Assembly: GCA_014218235.1 (NCBI GenBank)
Contig: CM024759.1
Coordinates: 71,898,042-71,962,041, forward strand
Length of the DNA stretch: 64,000 nucleotides
Source of the DNA: Colocasia esculenta
Taxonomy: Eukaryota; Streptophyta; Magnoliopsida; Alismatales; Araceae
Direction of reading: 5' to 3'
In this document: positions 1-11,949 of the stretch, piece by piece
Layout of the letters: every line of letters begins with the position of its first letter
How positions within the stretch are numbered: position 1 is the stretch's first letter
Notes under the pieces: generated by a model
What the model was told of the DNA's origin: nothing
Database searches by the model: none
The model's input: only the letters and a program-made list of their open reading frames with translations
Made by a program: the position numbers and the translations under genes

Positions 1-1280
1 CTTATCATGAATTCCAAGTCAAACTCCTGTAATAAAAGGATCCATCTGATCAATGTAGGCTTGGCATCCTTTTTGGCAAGCAAATGCCTCAAGGAAGCTG
101 GTCAGTGAAAACAATGATTTTAGCTCCTAACAGATAGGATTGAACTTCTCTAAGGCAAAGACAACACTAGGAGCTCTTTCTCAGTGGTTGTGTATCGAAT
201 CTGAGTGCCATTCAATGTTTTGCTTGCATAATAAATCACTACAGATCCTTTATCAGTTTTCTGCCCCAAAATGGCACCTACAGCAAAGTCTGAAGCATCA
301 CACATTATCTCAAATGGTAATGACCAGTCTGGAGATTGTAGAATTGGAGCTTTGGTCAAAATGTCTTTTAAGTCCTCAAAAGATTTATGACAAGCTTCGT
401 CAAAAATGAAAGGACTGTCTTTCAACAAAGAAGTCAATGGCCTTGTAATTTTGGAAAAGTCTTTAATGAACCTCCAATAGAATCCAGCATGACCAAGGAA
501 GGATCGAATTTGTTTGACAGAGTTGGGAGGAGGCAATTCGGAAATGAGATTTACCTGGCTTTATCTACCTCTATCCCTCTCTCTGAGACAATATGTCCTA
601 AGACAATCCCCTCCTTAACCATGAAGTGGCTCTTTTCCCAACTTAAGACAAGATTGGCATTAATGCATCTTTTGAGCACTTCAGTCAAATGGTCGAGGCA
701 TGAATCAAAGTCATTTCCAAACACAGAGAAATCATCCATGAAGACTTCTAAGTAATCCCCAACCATGTCTGAGAAAATAGACAGCATGCAACGTTGAAAA
801 GTTGCAGGGGCATTGCACAGCCCGAAGGGCATGCGTCTAAAGGCAAAGGTTCCAAATGGACATGTGAAAGTGGTTTTTTCTTGGTCCTCAGGGTGAATAG
901 CCACTTGGTTATACCCTGAATATCCATCAAGGAAACAAAATAATTTTGGCCAGCAAGTTCTCTAAGATTTGGTCAATGAAAGGCAAGGGGAAATGATATT
1001 TCTTGGTCATCGCATTCAATTTGCGATAGTCAATGCACACTCTCCATCTAGCCAGCCTAGTGGGAATGAGCTCACCTTTTCCGTTTGAATCACAGTCAGT
1101 CCTGATTTTTTAGGCACAACTTGAGTTGGACTAACCACTGGCTATCAGAGATGGGGTAGATGAATTCAGCAGCCAGCCATTTAACAATCTCTTTCTTAAC
1201 AACTCTTTCATGTTGGGATTAAGCCTTCTTTGCATTTCTATTGAACTTTTAGCATTTTCTTCCAAGTATATGCGATGGTG
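1..1280 (-). pseudogene. Athila-like gypsy pol: reverse transcriptase and RNase H, broken, runs off left edge
   Basis: Reverse transcriptase and RNase H part of a Ty3/gypsy polyprotein, which copies element RNA into DNA. Reading leftward, 1,140-900 holds the early RT motifs (a block reading CIDYRKLNAMTKKYHFPLPF). 904-551 carries PFGTFAFRRMPFGLCNAP and the catalytic block FMDDFSVFGN (YxDD-type, here MDD). 536-150 carries the RT/RNase H connection IRSFLGHAGFYWRFIKDFSK and the RNase H start CDASDFAVGAILGQ. The pieces lie in different frames with stops between them, so the polyprotein is not translatable. The integrase of this copy would lie left of the window. It sits downstream of the protease (2,143-1,769) in normal gypsy order. 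Confidence 0.9.
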
Positions 1281-1356
1281 TGCACACTGAAGGACTTATC
1301 CCCTCAAATCATCAATTGTCAACCTATAGCTTTCTTATGACTCTTCAAAATTTCAA

Positions 1357-1548
1357 TCAATTTCTTCTCCTGCCTTCCTCAAGATCACTAGTAATTATGA
1401 TGGGCCAAGTCTCGTTCTCTCCAAGAAAGAAGATGTACTTTAAATTAGCAGGGAGTGGTTTTAGCTCAACCTTAGAAGGACACTCAGACGGAATTGATGG
1501 ATCACTATCCTGAAATAAAGAGTTAAAATTGTCCTTCCTCTTCCTCAA
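1357..1548 (-). pseudogene. Athila-like pol linker between protease and RT
   Basis: Short open segment whose residues KVELKPLPANLKYIFFLGEN match the conserved stretch just before RT in Athila-type gypsy polyproteins (ELKPLPxHLKYxFLGEN). It places protease and RT fragments on the same minus-strand copy. It ends at a stop before the RT motifs, another sign of decay. Confidence 0.75.
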
Positions 1549-1768
1549 ACCCTAGAGCACAGGGTTGGTTTACCATTTCTTCCACGCAAGATTCTTCCAA
1601 GGTATCTACCACTAGACAACTTTCTCCTAGGTCATGGTGCCTAGATGCCCTAAAAATGTTGATACTAACCCGCCTATCTCCAAATGAATATCCATCATCC
1701 CGATAGCATAGTCAATATGGCTCTAGCTGTGGCCAAAAAAGGTCTACCAAGGATAATGGTAGACTAAG

Positions 1769-2143
1769 TCAAATCTTGAGGGTGTTCATGTCCAAAATGA
1801 TGAAATCGGCCGGGAAGTAACAATCGTTGATTTTCACAATAACGTCATCAACTAAGCCTTTTGGAGTGGTGACAGAACGATCGGCTAGTTGAAAGACAAC
1901 AGAAGTGGGTTTCAATTCTCCTATCTTGAATTTCTCAAAAATAGCAGAAGGTAAGAGATTGACACTGGCTCCCAAATCTAAAAGGCCACTCTCAAATGTG
2001 ACTCCACCGATGGTGCAAGGAATTAGTGGAGTGCCTGGATCTTTGAGCTTTTTAGGGAGTTGATTTAAGACAATGGTACTCACAATTTCTGGAAGAATTA
2101 TTGTTTCAGTTTCGTTTCTCACTTCACGTTTTGGAGTACACAT
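1769..2143 (-). pseudogene. Athila-like retropepsin (aspartic protease) fragment
   Basis: Protease domain of the minus-strand gypsy element, which would cut the Gag-Pol precursor. The active-site region reads LLDLGASVNLLPSAIFEKF, the DLGAS variant usual in Athila elements. It is followed by the flap-like region LADRSVTTPKGLVDDVIVKI and then ADFIILDM. The segment is open for about 124 codons but is separated by stops from gag upstream and RT downstream. It is a remnant of a polyprotein, not a separate gene. Confidence 0.85.
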
Positions 2144-2299
2144 TTCTTTTAGGAATTTGGATAGGCAGGCACATGCTTGATAGCATCAAGCAGAGGAATG
2201 TTGATGTGAACTTGTTACATAGCTCCAAGAGTTCTTCATTACCAGTGGATTTGTTTTTGGATTTTGGTTTTAAAGCTTCAGGAAAAAGAACTCTTGGGA

Positions 2300-4190
2300 T
2301 GTAACAGCTTGGGTCTTCATTGTCTGGTTTTGTCTAGGGGTTCTTCAATTTTCTCTTTTCCTTGGATTTTTCTTTTGCATCATTTCTTCAATCTCTTCCT
2401 CAATTTCATTTCATTTTCTTTATCCTCATTTGACATGTGTGGGTGAGGATTTGTTCTGATTCTTCCACTCTTAAGGTAGACACAGTTTTTGCATTCTCTA
2501 CTTGCGGGCCCTAGCTTGGGCAGGAGGATGATCCTGTTGTATAGGTTGATTTTGATTTTGCGGAGCAGGAATGTTCTGGACAAAAGCTTGTTAGGGTTTG
2601 TGGTGGAGGTGCATTTTGTCTAGCAGGTGGTGATCTATACCCCTGGGCCTGATGGTATTGCTGATTTGGTAAAATCCAGGAGGGTTGTTCTTGGGTTTGC
2701 TACAGCTTGACTTGGCAATTGCCCTACTCCCTCCTTGACATACATCAGCAATTTGAGACTCTATCCTTGCCAAATTTTGTTGAAATTTTTGATTTGAGTT
2801 TGATATTGATTTTGTTGTTTTGCACAGTTTGGCATAGAGTCGCCATCATGTTTTGAAGTTGGTTCATTTTATCATCCCAATTAGGTTGAGGAGGTGGTGG
2901 TTGATATGAAGGTTGTTGGAAATTTGTATGAGCAAATTGATTGGAATTTTGACTTCCTTGGAATGTAGAGGTTTTGAGTTAGAAGATTGGCCAAATCCCA
3001 AATTCTGATTGGGATAGGATTGACCGTACATGGATTGCTTGAAGGCAGGTTGGGAAACTTGTTCATATGATTTTTCCATGAAAAGTTTGGGTGATTTCTC
3101 CAACAGGATTGTATGAGTTAGAGTATGGATCGTAGGAGGGTTTGTAGAAGCCTTGAGCAGCTTGGACTTGTTCCTGAATGAAAGGAGGTATTGGGCAGTA
3201 GTGGGACAAGCATCGGTGGATGAGCTGGGCTAGCACACATAGCACAAGTTTCAGGTTGTGAGAAATTTTGGGTGTGGTTTGCCCAGTCAAAGATAATAAT
3301 TGATCGAATTTTTGTTCCAACTTCTGCTCCAATCTTTGGTCAAGTCTAGCTATCAGATCTTCTACCCTAGAGTTGGTTCCCCTCTTCCTCTTACTTCATA
3401 CATCCCTGCCTTCTTTACAGGTCCTAACGCTCTCTCATAGAGTAGAGTGAGGCATGATTGATAAAGTTCTCACTCAATGTTTCAAAAAGATTATATGCCT
3501 CATCCTCACTCTTAGTCATGAATGCTCCCCCACACGAAGCATCAACCATTTGCCTATTCGATTCAGTTAAACCTTCATAAAAAGCTTGAACTATTTGCCA
3601 CCTCGACAAACCATGATGGGGGATTTTCTAAGCAACTCCTTAGTCCTTCCCATGATTCATGCATTAATTCTCCGGGTGTTGGGAAAATCCAGTGATTGCT
3701 CTTCTCATGGTGTTTGTTCGGCCAATCGGGTTAAAATTTCTTTAAAAATTCCTGCTGCTTCTGGCCAAGTTGTGATAGTTCTCCCTATGGTTCCCAACCA
3801 ATGTTTGCCTTGTCTTTAAGGAGAATGGAAATAGGGTCAACCTTAAGGCATTTTCAGTGAAGTTTTGGATCCTTACAGTGGAACAGATCTCTAGGAACTC
3901 ATCTATATGCCTATAAGGATCTTCATTGGGATTGCCATAGAAGGATGGTAACATTTGAATGGTTCCAGGTTTGATCTCAAAATGATTTGCCGGAATTTCC
4001 GGCCTGATACAAGTAGCAGTGTTGATAGTTAGAAGGAATAAAGTATTCCTTCATCTGTCTGGGTGCAGCCTCTCCATATTCCTATCAATTTGGTTATGGT
4101 TTTGATTGGCCATCCTACGAAAGAATCTTTCAATCTCGTCTATAGGTTGAACCAAATCTAAGTCCTGGAGCGTCTACCAAGCATGCACAG
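2300..4190 (-). pseudogene. Athila-like gag, broken
   Basis: Capsid (Gag) region of the minus-strand gypsy element. Reading leftward from about 4,180: a segment with DEIERFFRRMANQNHNQIDR, then MLPSFYGNPNEDPYRHIDEF and LRLTLFPFSLK (3,954-3,742), the core of a retrotransposon gag domain. Next comes QAFYEGLTESNRQMVDASCG with KSEDEAYNLFETL (3,609-3,424). A low-complexity Q/N/P-rich tail follows (3,330-2,400). These blocks occur in order but switch frames and contain stops. About 1.1 kb of non-coding leader (4,200-5,320) separates gag from the primer-binding site. Confidence 0.85.
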
Positions 4191-5324
4191 ATGAAAAGCC
4201 TTCTATTTATGATTTTTGAATTTTTAAGATTTTTATTGATTTTTGAATTTTATGAACAAACACAAAGAAGTAAACACTTTCAAAACAAATTATCCTAAAC
4301 TCTAAGTGTTCCTTGGACTTATGTTATTTTCTCAAAATCAGATTTATGCTTGCTTAAGTCCAATCCTAACTCTTCTTGTACTGGCCAAGTAAGAGGTGGA
4401 GTAGAGGGAGGCCCCCCTTGCTTTCGCAAGGACCCAATTAAATAACCTCTGACTCACTTAAGTGTAAGCTTTTTAACCTCTAATCCTAGACACCAGACTC
4501 AAAGAGAAGTCTTAGAATTAAGAAAGAACAAATCTAATTATGAACCCTAGGGCCAAGTCTACTGATTTTTATTTGAAAGCTGAGGTAAATGCAAAATGTG
4601 GAAATTTTTTTATGATTTTGGGCAAAGGAAAGGGTGATGAAATCCCTCACCTTCTCTTTATTCTAATGGGTGAAGCCTTAAGCAGCCCCATTTAAAATGT
4701 GAAGTGCAACAAACAAATTTGAACAATGGATTTTCTAATGCTAAGTCTAATGCATGAAACAAGAGTTAGAAACCTTACCTTTCCCCCACACTCTCAATGC
4801 AAGAAAAGAGATGACAATAAGATGATGAATGTCCTAGAACATGAGATTCTAATCTTGAAAAATGAAAATTTTATTTACAAACAAACGGCTAACATGAAAA
4901 GAGCGATTTGGGGAAAAAAAATTAGATTTTAGATTTTTTAATTTTTATTGATTTTTGAATTAAATGAAATAAAATCTAACTAAGAAAATATAAGATGATA
5001 CTATAAACTATTCTCAAACCAATCAAACCATCAAGAGGCCATTATTACATGCCAACGTGAAAGAAATCTCTGTACATGCACAGAGAATACATCAAAGCCT
5101 CACTACAAAGTTCACTCACACTCTTTCTATCTAAAATTCGGAATTAAAAGCAATTTAAAAAAAAGTCAGCAAGCTCCTCCTCCAAAGGGCTTCAAAGGTC
5201 AAGCCCAATATCCAAGTTCCTCTCCTTGTGCAAATCTGAAATGAGAGCCAACAACAAGTCAATAAAAAGCCCAAATGCAAATGAAATCAAATCAAAAGCA
5301 TAATTAAATCAAACTCTAATGCCT
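4191..5324 (-). other. Untranslated leader of the Athila-like element
   Basis: AT-rich stretch between gag and the primer-binding site of the minus-strand element. I see no coding similarity in it; the short ORF around 4,726-4,932 on the plus strand is antisense to the element and has no recognisable domain. Confidence 0.6.
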
Positions 5325-5342
5325 CCTCGGCAACGGCGCCAA
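5325..5342 (-). other. Primer-binding site, tRNA-Asp type
   Basis: On the minus strand this 18-mer begins TGGCGCCGTTGCC and ends GAGGA, the classic tRNA-Asp-complementary primer site of Athila/Tat gypsy elements. It starts three bases from the LTR end at 5,346, as expected, and fixes the orientation and the 5' LTR of the left element. Confidence 0.9.
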
Positions 5343-5345
5343 GAT

Positions 5346-7704
5346 GGTCGCGCGGCATAGTTGACTGTGCATTTCGTTGCCCAGAGTTCCTCGCACAAGT
5401 CAATATGCGCACTTCCTCTAAACTGTCTCATAGATTTAAAATAGAAAAAGAGAACTAGCACAATGGTGAGAACATGTCATATCCACGGAGAGGCCGAATA
5501 GAACTTGATTTAAACTACTTTATCTTGAAATCATTCTAACAAACACTCTTACCTCAAATCACACTGCATGAGAATTAACTCTGTAATTTGCATCAATCAA
5601 ATCCCTCACATTCAGTCATATCAAACTTAATGAAAGAACAAGTGGAATCGAAATGAAAATGGAAATTGATATCAATGTACCCTCTCAATTGAGGGATCAA
5701 ACAGAATGAACAGAAATCTAAACTAACAATTCTAAAATCACTGGAAGAACAGATTCAATTTAAGCTAGTTAAAGATCAATCTCTCCTAGCCCTCTCTGCT
5801 GTTGCAGTGATCTCTGCTCATAGCAAGAAGAAATCCCCACAATGGAAATAGCTAAACTATCTCAGCTGTCAAACAAGAACAAAGCCACAAACCTGAACCC
5901 CAAACCCTCTGGAATCCCTCACAGACGGGAAGAAGCAAACGAAGCAGTTGACTTCAGAAGAACAGAAGAAATAACCAATAATTCTCATCCTCACAGTGGA
6001 AAGGAAGAAAAAAAACATAATAAAATGGCAACTACATCCACCTCCCCTGCAGTCGAACCATCTCTAATGCTGAACTAGAAATCCCCCAAAATACTTAACT
6101 GGCCAACCCCTTGGAATCCCAGACTCCAATCCTCACAGCAGTTAAAACAAAGATGATGAATCCCTTCCAGCAGCCCAATCACCATCTCTGAAGTACACAC
6201 CCTCGGGATTCTTCATATGCAGAATATAAGTAGAAGCACCCTGCTGCTGTAGATCTCCGGATGTTGGATCGAATTCTAAACACAGAAGATATGACCAATT
6301 CACAGAGAGAAATAGCAGAAACTGCACAGAAGAAATATAACGAAAATTGCTGAACTCAAAAACTTGCACCGAAGAAAGGAAAGGGAAATGTTGATTCTAT
6401 CAACAATCTACAGAAGAAAGGAAGAAATTCTAGATGAAGAACAGAAGAACTTCTGAAATATCAAATCCCCCAGAACCCCTGCTCAACCATCCACTGATGG
6501 AAACCCAAATAAGTACAGAAGAAAAAAAAACAAGAATTCTGATCCAAAGAACCTCACATCCCTCACAACTCTGCTCAAAAGGGAAAATACATGGAAGAAG
6601 AAGAAACTAAAAAAAATTCCTAAGCATCGAACCAGAGAACCCCGGAGATGAGGACCTCGGGTCCTTTTATAGATGCCCGGGCGCCTCCATCACGCCCAGG
6701 AGACCGCCACGGCCAGCATCTGCCTCATCTGCTCTGCCCTAGCTCAGCAGGCCACCGCCCCTCAGCATCGTGCCCAGCCTCCATCGCACTGCAACCCTGA
6801 GCTGGCCGCCATCGCACTGCTACAGCGCACCGCTCGCACGAACCGGGTACCTCAGCACGCCAACTGCATGCCCGGGCGCCACCTAAGCTGCTCTGCATGG
6901 GCGCTTCCAGCCCAGCAGATCCGCCACGAACAGCTGCTGCAACCCCATCGTGGCCCGCCTGTGCCAACCCCTCCCGTGCACAGTAGCGCCGCAGTAGCCC
7001 TCCATCTAGTCGCCCAGCCGCTGCACCATGGCGCCAGCAGCACACCCAGGAGCTCCGCAGCACAGCACCCATGGCCACCTCAGCAGGCCACACACACCGC
7101 CACCTCCGCCATCGCCAGGGCTCCTCTGCAGGAGCTGCCCCCAAATCGCCTTCCAGGAGCTTCCAGCAGCTTCTGCTGCTGACCTGTTAAGAAGAAAAAA
7201 AACAAAAAAAAAATGCGTGACCTATTTTAAGGAAAAAAAACAATAAAGACCTATGGGATATGTGGTGTTGGAATTTGGTATGGTGAGGTATACTATTATT
7301 TAATGGGAGTGGGGTATGTGGCATGATTTGATGAATTATTATTTACTTAATGGGGTGGGGTGGGTTTTATTGAAAATTCTAAACTTATTGAGAACTCTAA
7401 ACAAAATATTTACAAACATATACCTATCTACTATTAGAAGGTATTTACAAAATTATTATTGTGACAAAATTATTTATCTACACAGATCTTTTATTTCCCA
7501 AAATATATTTACGACAAGAAAATGAACCTGATTAGACCGAAGAAAAATGAAAATCTAATATACATTATAACTACATTAACATGTTCAAAATCTTATGATA
7601 GATGAAATGAAAAATTAAACTCAAAATGTGCATTATCTACCGACAAAAGACGTTAAAATTAACTGCATGTATAAAATTTAACACTAAAAATTTAGTAGTT
7701 ATCA
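5346..7704 (-). repeat. Athila-like LTR, 2,359 bp, apparently shared by two elements
   Basis: Read on the minus strand it starts TGATAACTAC at 7,704 and ends CGCGACCA at 5,346 (TG...CA). A primer site abuts its 3' end, and a polypurine tract (7,705-7,716) abuts its 5' end. It therefore acts as 5' LTR for the gag-pol on its left and 3' LTR for the integrase-containing sequence on its right. A TATA box lies at 6,664-6,671. The segment 6,672-7,190 is strikingly GC-rich compared with the AT-rich rest; ORFs in it (for example 6,673-7,182 plus) are low-complexity and probably not genes. Confidence 0.8.
6664..6671 (-). promoter_or_regulatory. TATA box of the Athila-like LTR promoter
   Basis: The minus strand reads CTATAAAAGGACC here, a canonical plant TATA box. 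It faces the primer site and gag, so it is the likely core promoter of the retroelement, with transcription starting near 6,640. It lies right at the edge of the GC-rich upstream block. Confidence 0.65.
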
Positions 7705-7716
7705 CTCCCCCCTACT
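7705..7716 (-). other. Polypurine tract before an Athila-like 3' LTR
   Basis: The minus strand reads GTAGGGGGGAG directly before the LTR start TGATAACT. This is the second-strand primer of the element lying to the right (integrase at 8,860-9,900), and it shows that the LTR is also a 3' LTR. Confidence 0.75.
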
Positions 7717-8859
7717 TGAACATTGCTAGTCCCCTAGCAATATAAAAATATTCCAAATGTAGGACTAGAAGATATAATGTCTCATGCTAAGCAGCCATCA
7801 TGTAAAGATTAATGTAGAGATATGTCTTCCTAATTGTAAAGGCTTATGGCAAGAAATAGTGCACGATTGATAGCTCACTTAAGAGTTCACCTCAGCCTCA
7901 TGAAGCTCCTTTGTTTCAGCTAATAATTGAGATTAGATTGATTCGATGGAGAAGAAAAGAATTGTGGAGTAAGATCCTTGCTCAGTCAGATTGAGTTGTT
8001 TCTCTCAGTCCATCCTGCCCATCTCCTTGAGGATTATTTCTCTGAGTTGAGGACTTTGCCTCTTTATTTGCACTTTGTGCACTCAGAATTTTTTTTTCCT
8101 TTTTCATCCATAATGTTGCACAACCCATCACTTTTCAAGAGTAGCGAGTCCAACTTACTCAGATCCGGGGCATTTTTCATGGATATATTTTTCTTTTGCT
8201 TTTGCTTTTTGCTTTTGATTTCTTTTCTTTTCCTCTTACGGAAGGATGAACGGTCAGGTTCCTTGATCACATGCTTCATTCCTTCACAATTCACTTAAGG
8301 GGAGCGGAGAAAACCAATCACCTCTCTCCTACTAGCCTTAACAAATTTGCTACATTCGGGTTCAGCTAGTCTAAGTGGCTGTGTAGTGTGTGTATGAAAA
8401 ACTTCTTGCCATAAATCGTACATAAAGTAGACAATAAGTACATGCAATCCTTTACTAGAGGCTACCTAACATGGATACTTGCAAGGGAATGTGACAACCA
8501 CAAAATTTTAATGGTTAAAGATTATACACTAGTCTGGGGTGCGCAAAGCCACGTATTTTTTGTGAACTTTTTATTTGCATATGTACAAGCTAAAAGAAAG
8601 GAAATGAAGCAATGTTTAGGGTGGGGATTATGAATGCATGCTTATTCTACCTCTCCCCCCCCTACTATTTACAGGAAAGAGAGTAAAACAGAGAATTACC
8701 TGATGAAGGAAATCTGTACACTTGGGTTGCCTCCTAAGAAGCGCTAAGTTTATCGTCTTCAGCCAGACGCAATTAGGCTTTATTTGGCTCAGCTAGTTGG
8801 TAGAATCAATTTTTACAGAAGATGGGCTTTCAAAGAAATGTTTAACCTCTGCCCTTAAC
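7717..8859 (-). other. 3' non-coding region of second Athila-like copy
   Basis: Sequence between integrase and the 3' LTR of the right-hand copy. It includes, near 8,728-8,750, the complement of a GCGCTTCTTAGGAGGCAACC block, which is characteristically found after integrase in Athila elements. I see no intact ORF; the plus-strand ORF at 7,978-8,298 is phenylalanine/leucine-rich from T-runs and not convincing. Confidence 0.6.
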
Positions 8860-9911
8860 AATGAATGATTGTCCCGTTTTAGGGTCAAGAATGATGACAG
8901 CACCATTGTCGTAAGCTTTGAACAACAGTGTAAGGACCATCCCACCGGACTTCAATTTTCCGGAAACAGACGAAGTCTAGAATTAAACAACCAAACCTTA
9001 TCATGCACTTGAAAAGTTTTTCTATGGATGTGTATCATGGAATGCTTTGGCCTTGGCTTTATAAATCTTGGAACTTTCATAGGCTTCGTTTCTGAGCTCT
9101 TCTAGCTCATTCAGATGCATGGTCCTTGTTGACCAGCTTGGGCTAAATCAAGATTTACCTATTTGATAGCCCAATAGGCTCTATGTCAAGTTCTACTGGC
9201 AGATGACAAGATTTTCCAAAGACAAGCCGGTAAGGGGACATTCCAATGGGAGTTTTGAAAGCAGTTCGGTAGGCCCACAATGCATCATCTAACCTTTCTG
9301 ATCAGTCTTTTCTATCAGGCCTAACCGACTTTTGAAGAATGTTTTTAATCTCCCTGTTTGATACTTCTACCTGGCCACTGGTTTGCGGATGGTAAGGTGT
9401 CGCTAGCTTATGGGTGATCCCATACTTCCTTAGGAGGGTCCTAAACTGAGTGTTAATGAAATGAGGTCCCATCACTAATGATTACTTTGGGCCACCCAAA
9501 TCTAGAAAAGATGTTTTTCTGAACAAATTTGATAACCACCTTATGATCGTGGTCTTTGTGGCAATGGCCTCTATCATTTGGACACATAGTCAACAGCAAC
9601 TAAAATGTATGTGTATCCAAAGGACGGTGGGAAAGGTCCCATAAAGTCTATCCCCCAAACATCAAAAATTTCCACAACCAAAATGGGATTAAGAGGCATC
9701 ATGTCCCTCTTAGAAATATTTCCATGGTTTGACATCTAGGACAAGCCTTACAAAATTGATGAGCATCCTTAAACAATGTGGGCCAGTAGAAACCAGAGTC
9801 TAGACCTTAGGAGCGGTCTTCTTTCCTGAAAAATGCCCTCCACAAGAAAGAGAATGGTAAAACTTGAGAACACTTTGATGCTCACTCTCAGGGACGCATC
9901 TTCTTATAACT
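8860..9911 (-). pseudogene. Athila-like integrase, broken
   Basis: Integrase of a second minus-strand Athila-like copy, the enzyme that inserts element DNA. Reading leftward: the zinc-binding end near 9,800-9,730 (HQFCKACPRCQ, other half in another frame); the catalytic core near 9,680-9,590 (IDFMGPFPPSFGYTYILVAV across frames); then FGWPKVII, GPHFINTQFRTLLRKYG (9,470-9,420), HKLATPYHPQTSGQVEVSNR with the conserved glutamate region (9,410-9,340), and DALWAYRTAFKTPIG (9,288-9,244). Frames change repeatedly, so it is not functional. RT and RNase H of this copy are absent: sequence to the right of about 9,911 is another LTR. Confidence 0.85.
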
Positions 9912-11806
9912 TGGGAACCGGGGGCAGGTCGCGACATATCCACCGTCGCGTTTAGAATGCGACGGACCCCCTTGTCATGACCCCCTCTGAGATCGCGACG
10001 GGTCGGGCCGTCGCGACACCAAAAGGTGGCTCGATCCTAGAAAAGAGCTTTTGCCCCTTTTCAGGTGGGTTCCATCCCTCCCAACTCACTTCAAAAATCG
10101 ATATATAATCACAGAAAGCTTCAAATTCATGAAATCAATTTTAAACGAAACTAGACATATGGATCTATCACTGGGCATGATTAATTAGAGAACAGACTCG
10201 TTGTAAGGCATGCTTTAGATAGGTTAATTTCTTAACCTGAACATGCACAGGTATAGAAAACGATTTAATTCGCATAGCATGCTCAATGGAATTTGGGCAA
10301 AGTGGGTTCATTAGAACCCTAGCTTCAAGCAGTATTTATGGTATTTAATTCAAGACATGAGGACTAGTAGATTCAGAGATGTAAGGCAATCATTGAGGTT
10401 CAGGCACAACATATCAACAGAAGTTTGAACATTTAATTCGCCCTTATGTATGAACAAAAAAGAATGAAATCATGGGTCTTTCGAAGAGAGGTGCACGGTC
10501 TGTCTAGGGTTTAAATTTCACGAATTTAGCTTGAGAGATTGCCTATCTTTTTGCGCTGTAAAGATCCTAGGGTTTGCGGTGACGAATTTCCAAGTTATTC
10601 TTGCTCCAAGCCTCCTTCTTCTCCTTGATCCTCGTCCTTAGCCTCCTTTCCTCGTGCCCTAGAGCTCCAACAACGAAGTGGGGCTTGGTAGACACGAATT
10701 AGAGGTGTTTTAGCTAGGTAAGAGTCCATCTCTCTCCATCTCTTCCTTCTCCTCTTAGCTATGAATTTTCACATTTATCACCTTATTTTCTTATATTTAT
10801 CCACCTAATAGGGTAGAGGAGAGGTTTAATTTCGTGGGTAAAGGGTTTGGGTAGGTTTAGGACTCTTTTTAGGATATTTATAACCATTTTTAGTATTTTG
10901 TTACCCTTATTTAATTTATTTATTAATTAACTCTGAATTTCCACATTTATCTCCCCCTATTCTAGCATTTATCCCCTAATTGACTTGGGGAGAGATCTAA
11001 TTTCTTGGGTAATAAGTTAGGGTAAGTCTAAGACTCTTTTAGGGATTATATAGGTCATTTATTATATTCTTAACTCTTTTTAATTATTACTATACATAAT
11101 ACGGATTTCACTTAATTAACTTCCATCTCATGATGGGCTCTTCACATTGGGCCCAACAATTTATGTTAGGACCATTAGTAAAATCCATTACTAATTTTGC
11201 TAATGGGTATTGATTTAATTCTATTTATTCACCATTTATCTAATTTAATCTATTATCATATTTATTCAATTAGTTTTCTTATTTCAATTTAATTTAATAT
11301 TATTTATCCTGATATTTCTAACCTTTATCCACTAATTGGGCTCTTGCTTTGGCCCAATACTTATCTATAGCTCAATTGTACAACCCATTTACTTAATGGG
11401 TCTTAATTATCTTTTTATTAAAGAATTTATTCTTGGGCCAAGATTGACTATTGGTCCAAATTATATATGGGCCATCAACCCATGTTATTTAAAGTCTATC
11501 CACATGCTTATTTGATTTTTAATTCACTTTCGCTATACAATAATGGGTTCTCGACATATTCCTTAATTACGACAATAAGTCGCATAAATTCTTAAACTAG
11601 GTCCAAATGATTTTTCTATGCCCAAACTCCTTGATGGGTCATTAGAGAATATCATTTTAAGTATGACTATTATTTTTACGTCATTTTTATATAGGTTTTA
11701 CGCATGCGATAATGATGCGTACCTCTTTTAACTAGTTTGAATTTATTAATTGATAAATTTCAATTTATCTTTATTTTCGAATTAATGAATTTTCCGGGGT
11801 ACTACA
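9912..11806 (-). repeat. Gypsy-type 3' LTR (family A), about 1.9 kb
   Basis: The minus strand begins TGTAGTACCCC at 11,806. The first 400 bases align by eye with the plus-strand LTR beginning at 62,290 (shared blocks such as GGTACGCATCATTAT and TTTAAGAATTTATGCGACTT), so both belong to one family in opposite orientation. The left limit is placed near 9,912 because integrase sequence ends there; it is less certain. The 3' end (9,930-10,020) is rich in TCGCGAC motifs. Confidence 0.7.
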
Positions 11807-11850
11807 TCCTCCCCTCTTAAAAAGAATTGGTCCCCAAATTTCACGACTAC
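11807..11850 (-). other. Polypurine tract and last codons of gypsy pol (family A)
   Basis: On the minus strand AAGAGGGGAGGA lies directly before the LTR start TGTAGTACC, a polypurine tract. The bases just upstream resemble the usual end of a gypsy polyprotein, where the tract is part of the final Gly-rich codons. This identifies the 9,912-11,806 LTR as a 3' LTR. Confidence 0.65.
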
Positions 11851-11949
11851 TTTGGTTATATATTATTCATATTTCATGCTAAATACATATAATCATTGTA
11901 AGTTTAGAGTTACCTTCCACGACTCACCCTCCTTGGTGGACTCAACTTC

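Noticed and set aside
5101..5120. CACTACAAAG string resembling a CACTA terminus
   Set aside because: It lies within the Athila leader, with no subterminal repeats and no partner end.
6673..7246. 169-codon ORF and antisense partners in the Athila-like LTR
   Set aside because: Composition-driven (GCC/CAG-rich), lies upstream of the LTR TATA box, no recognised domain.
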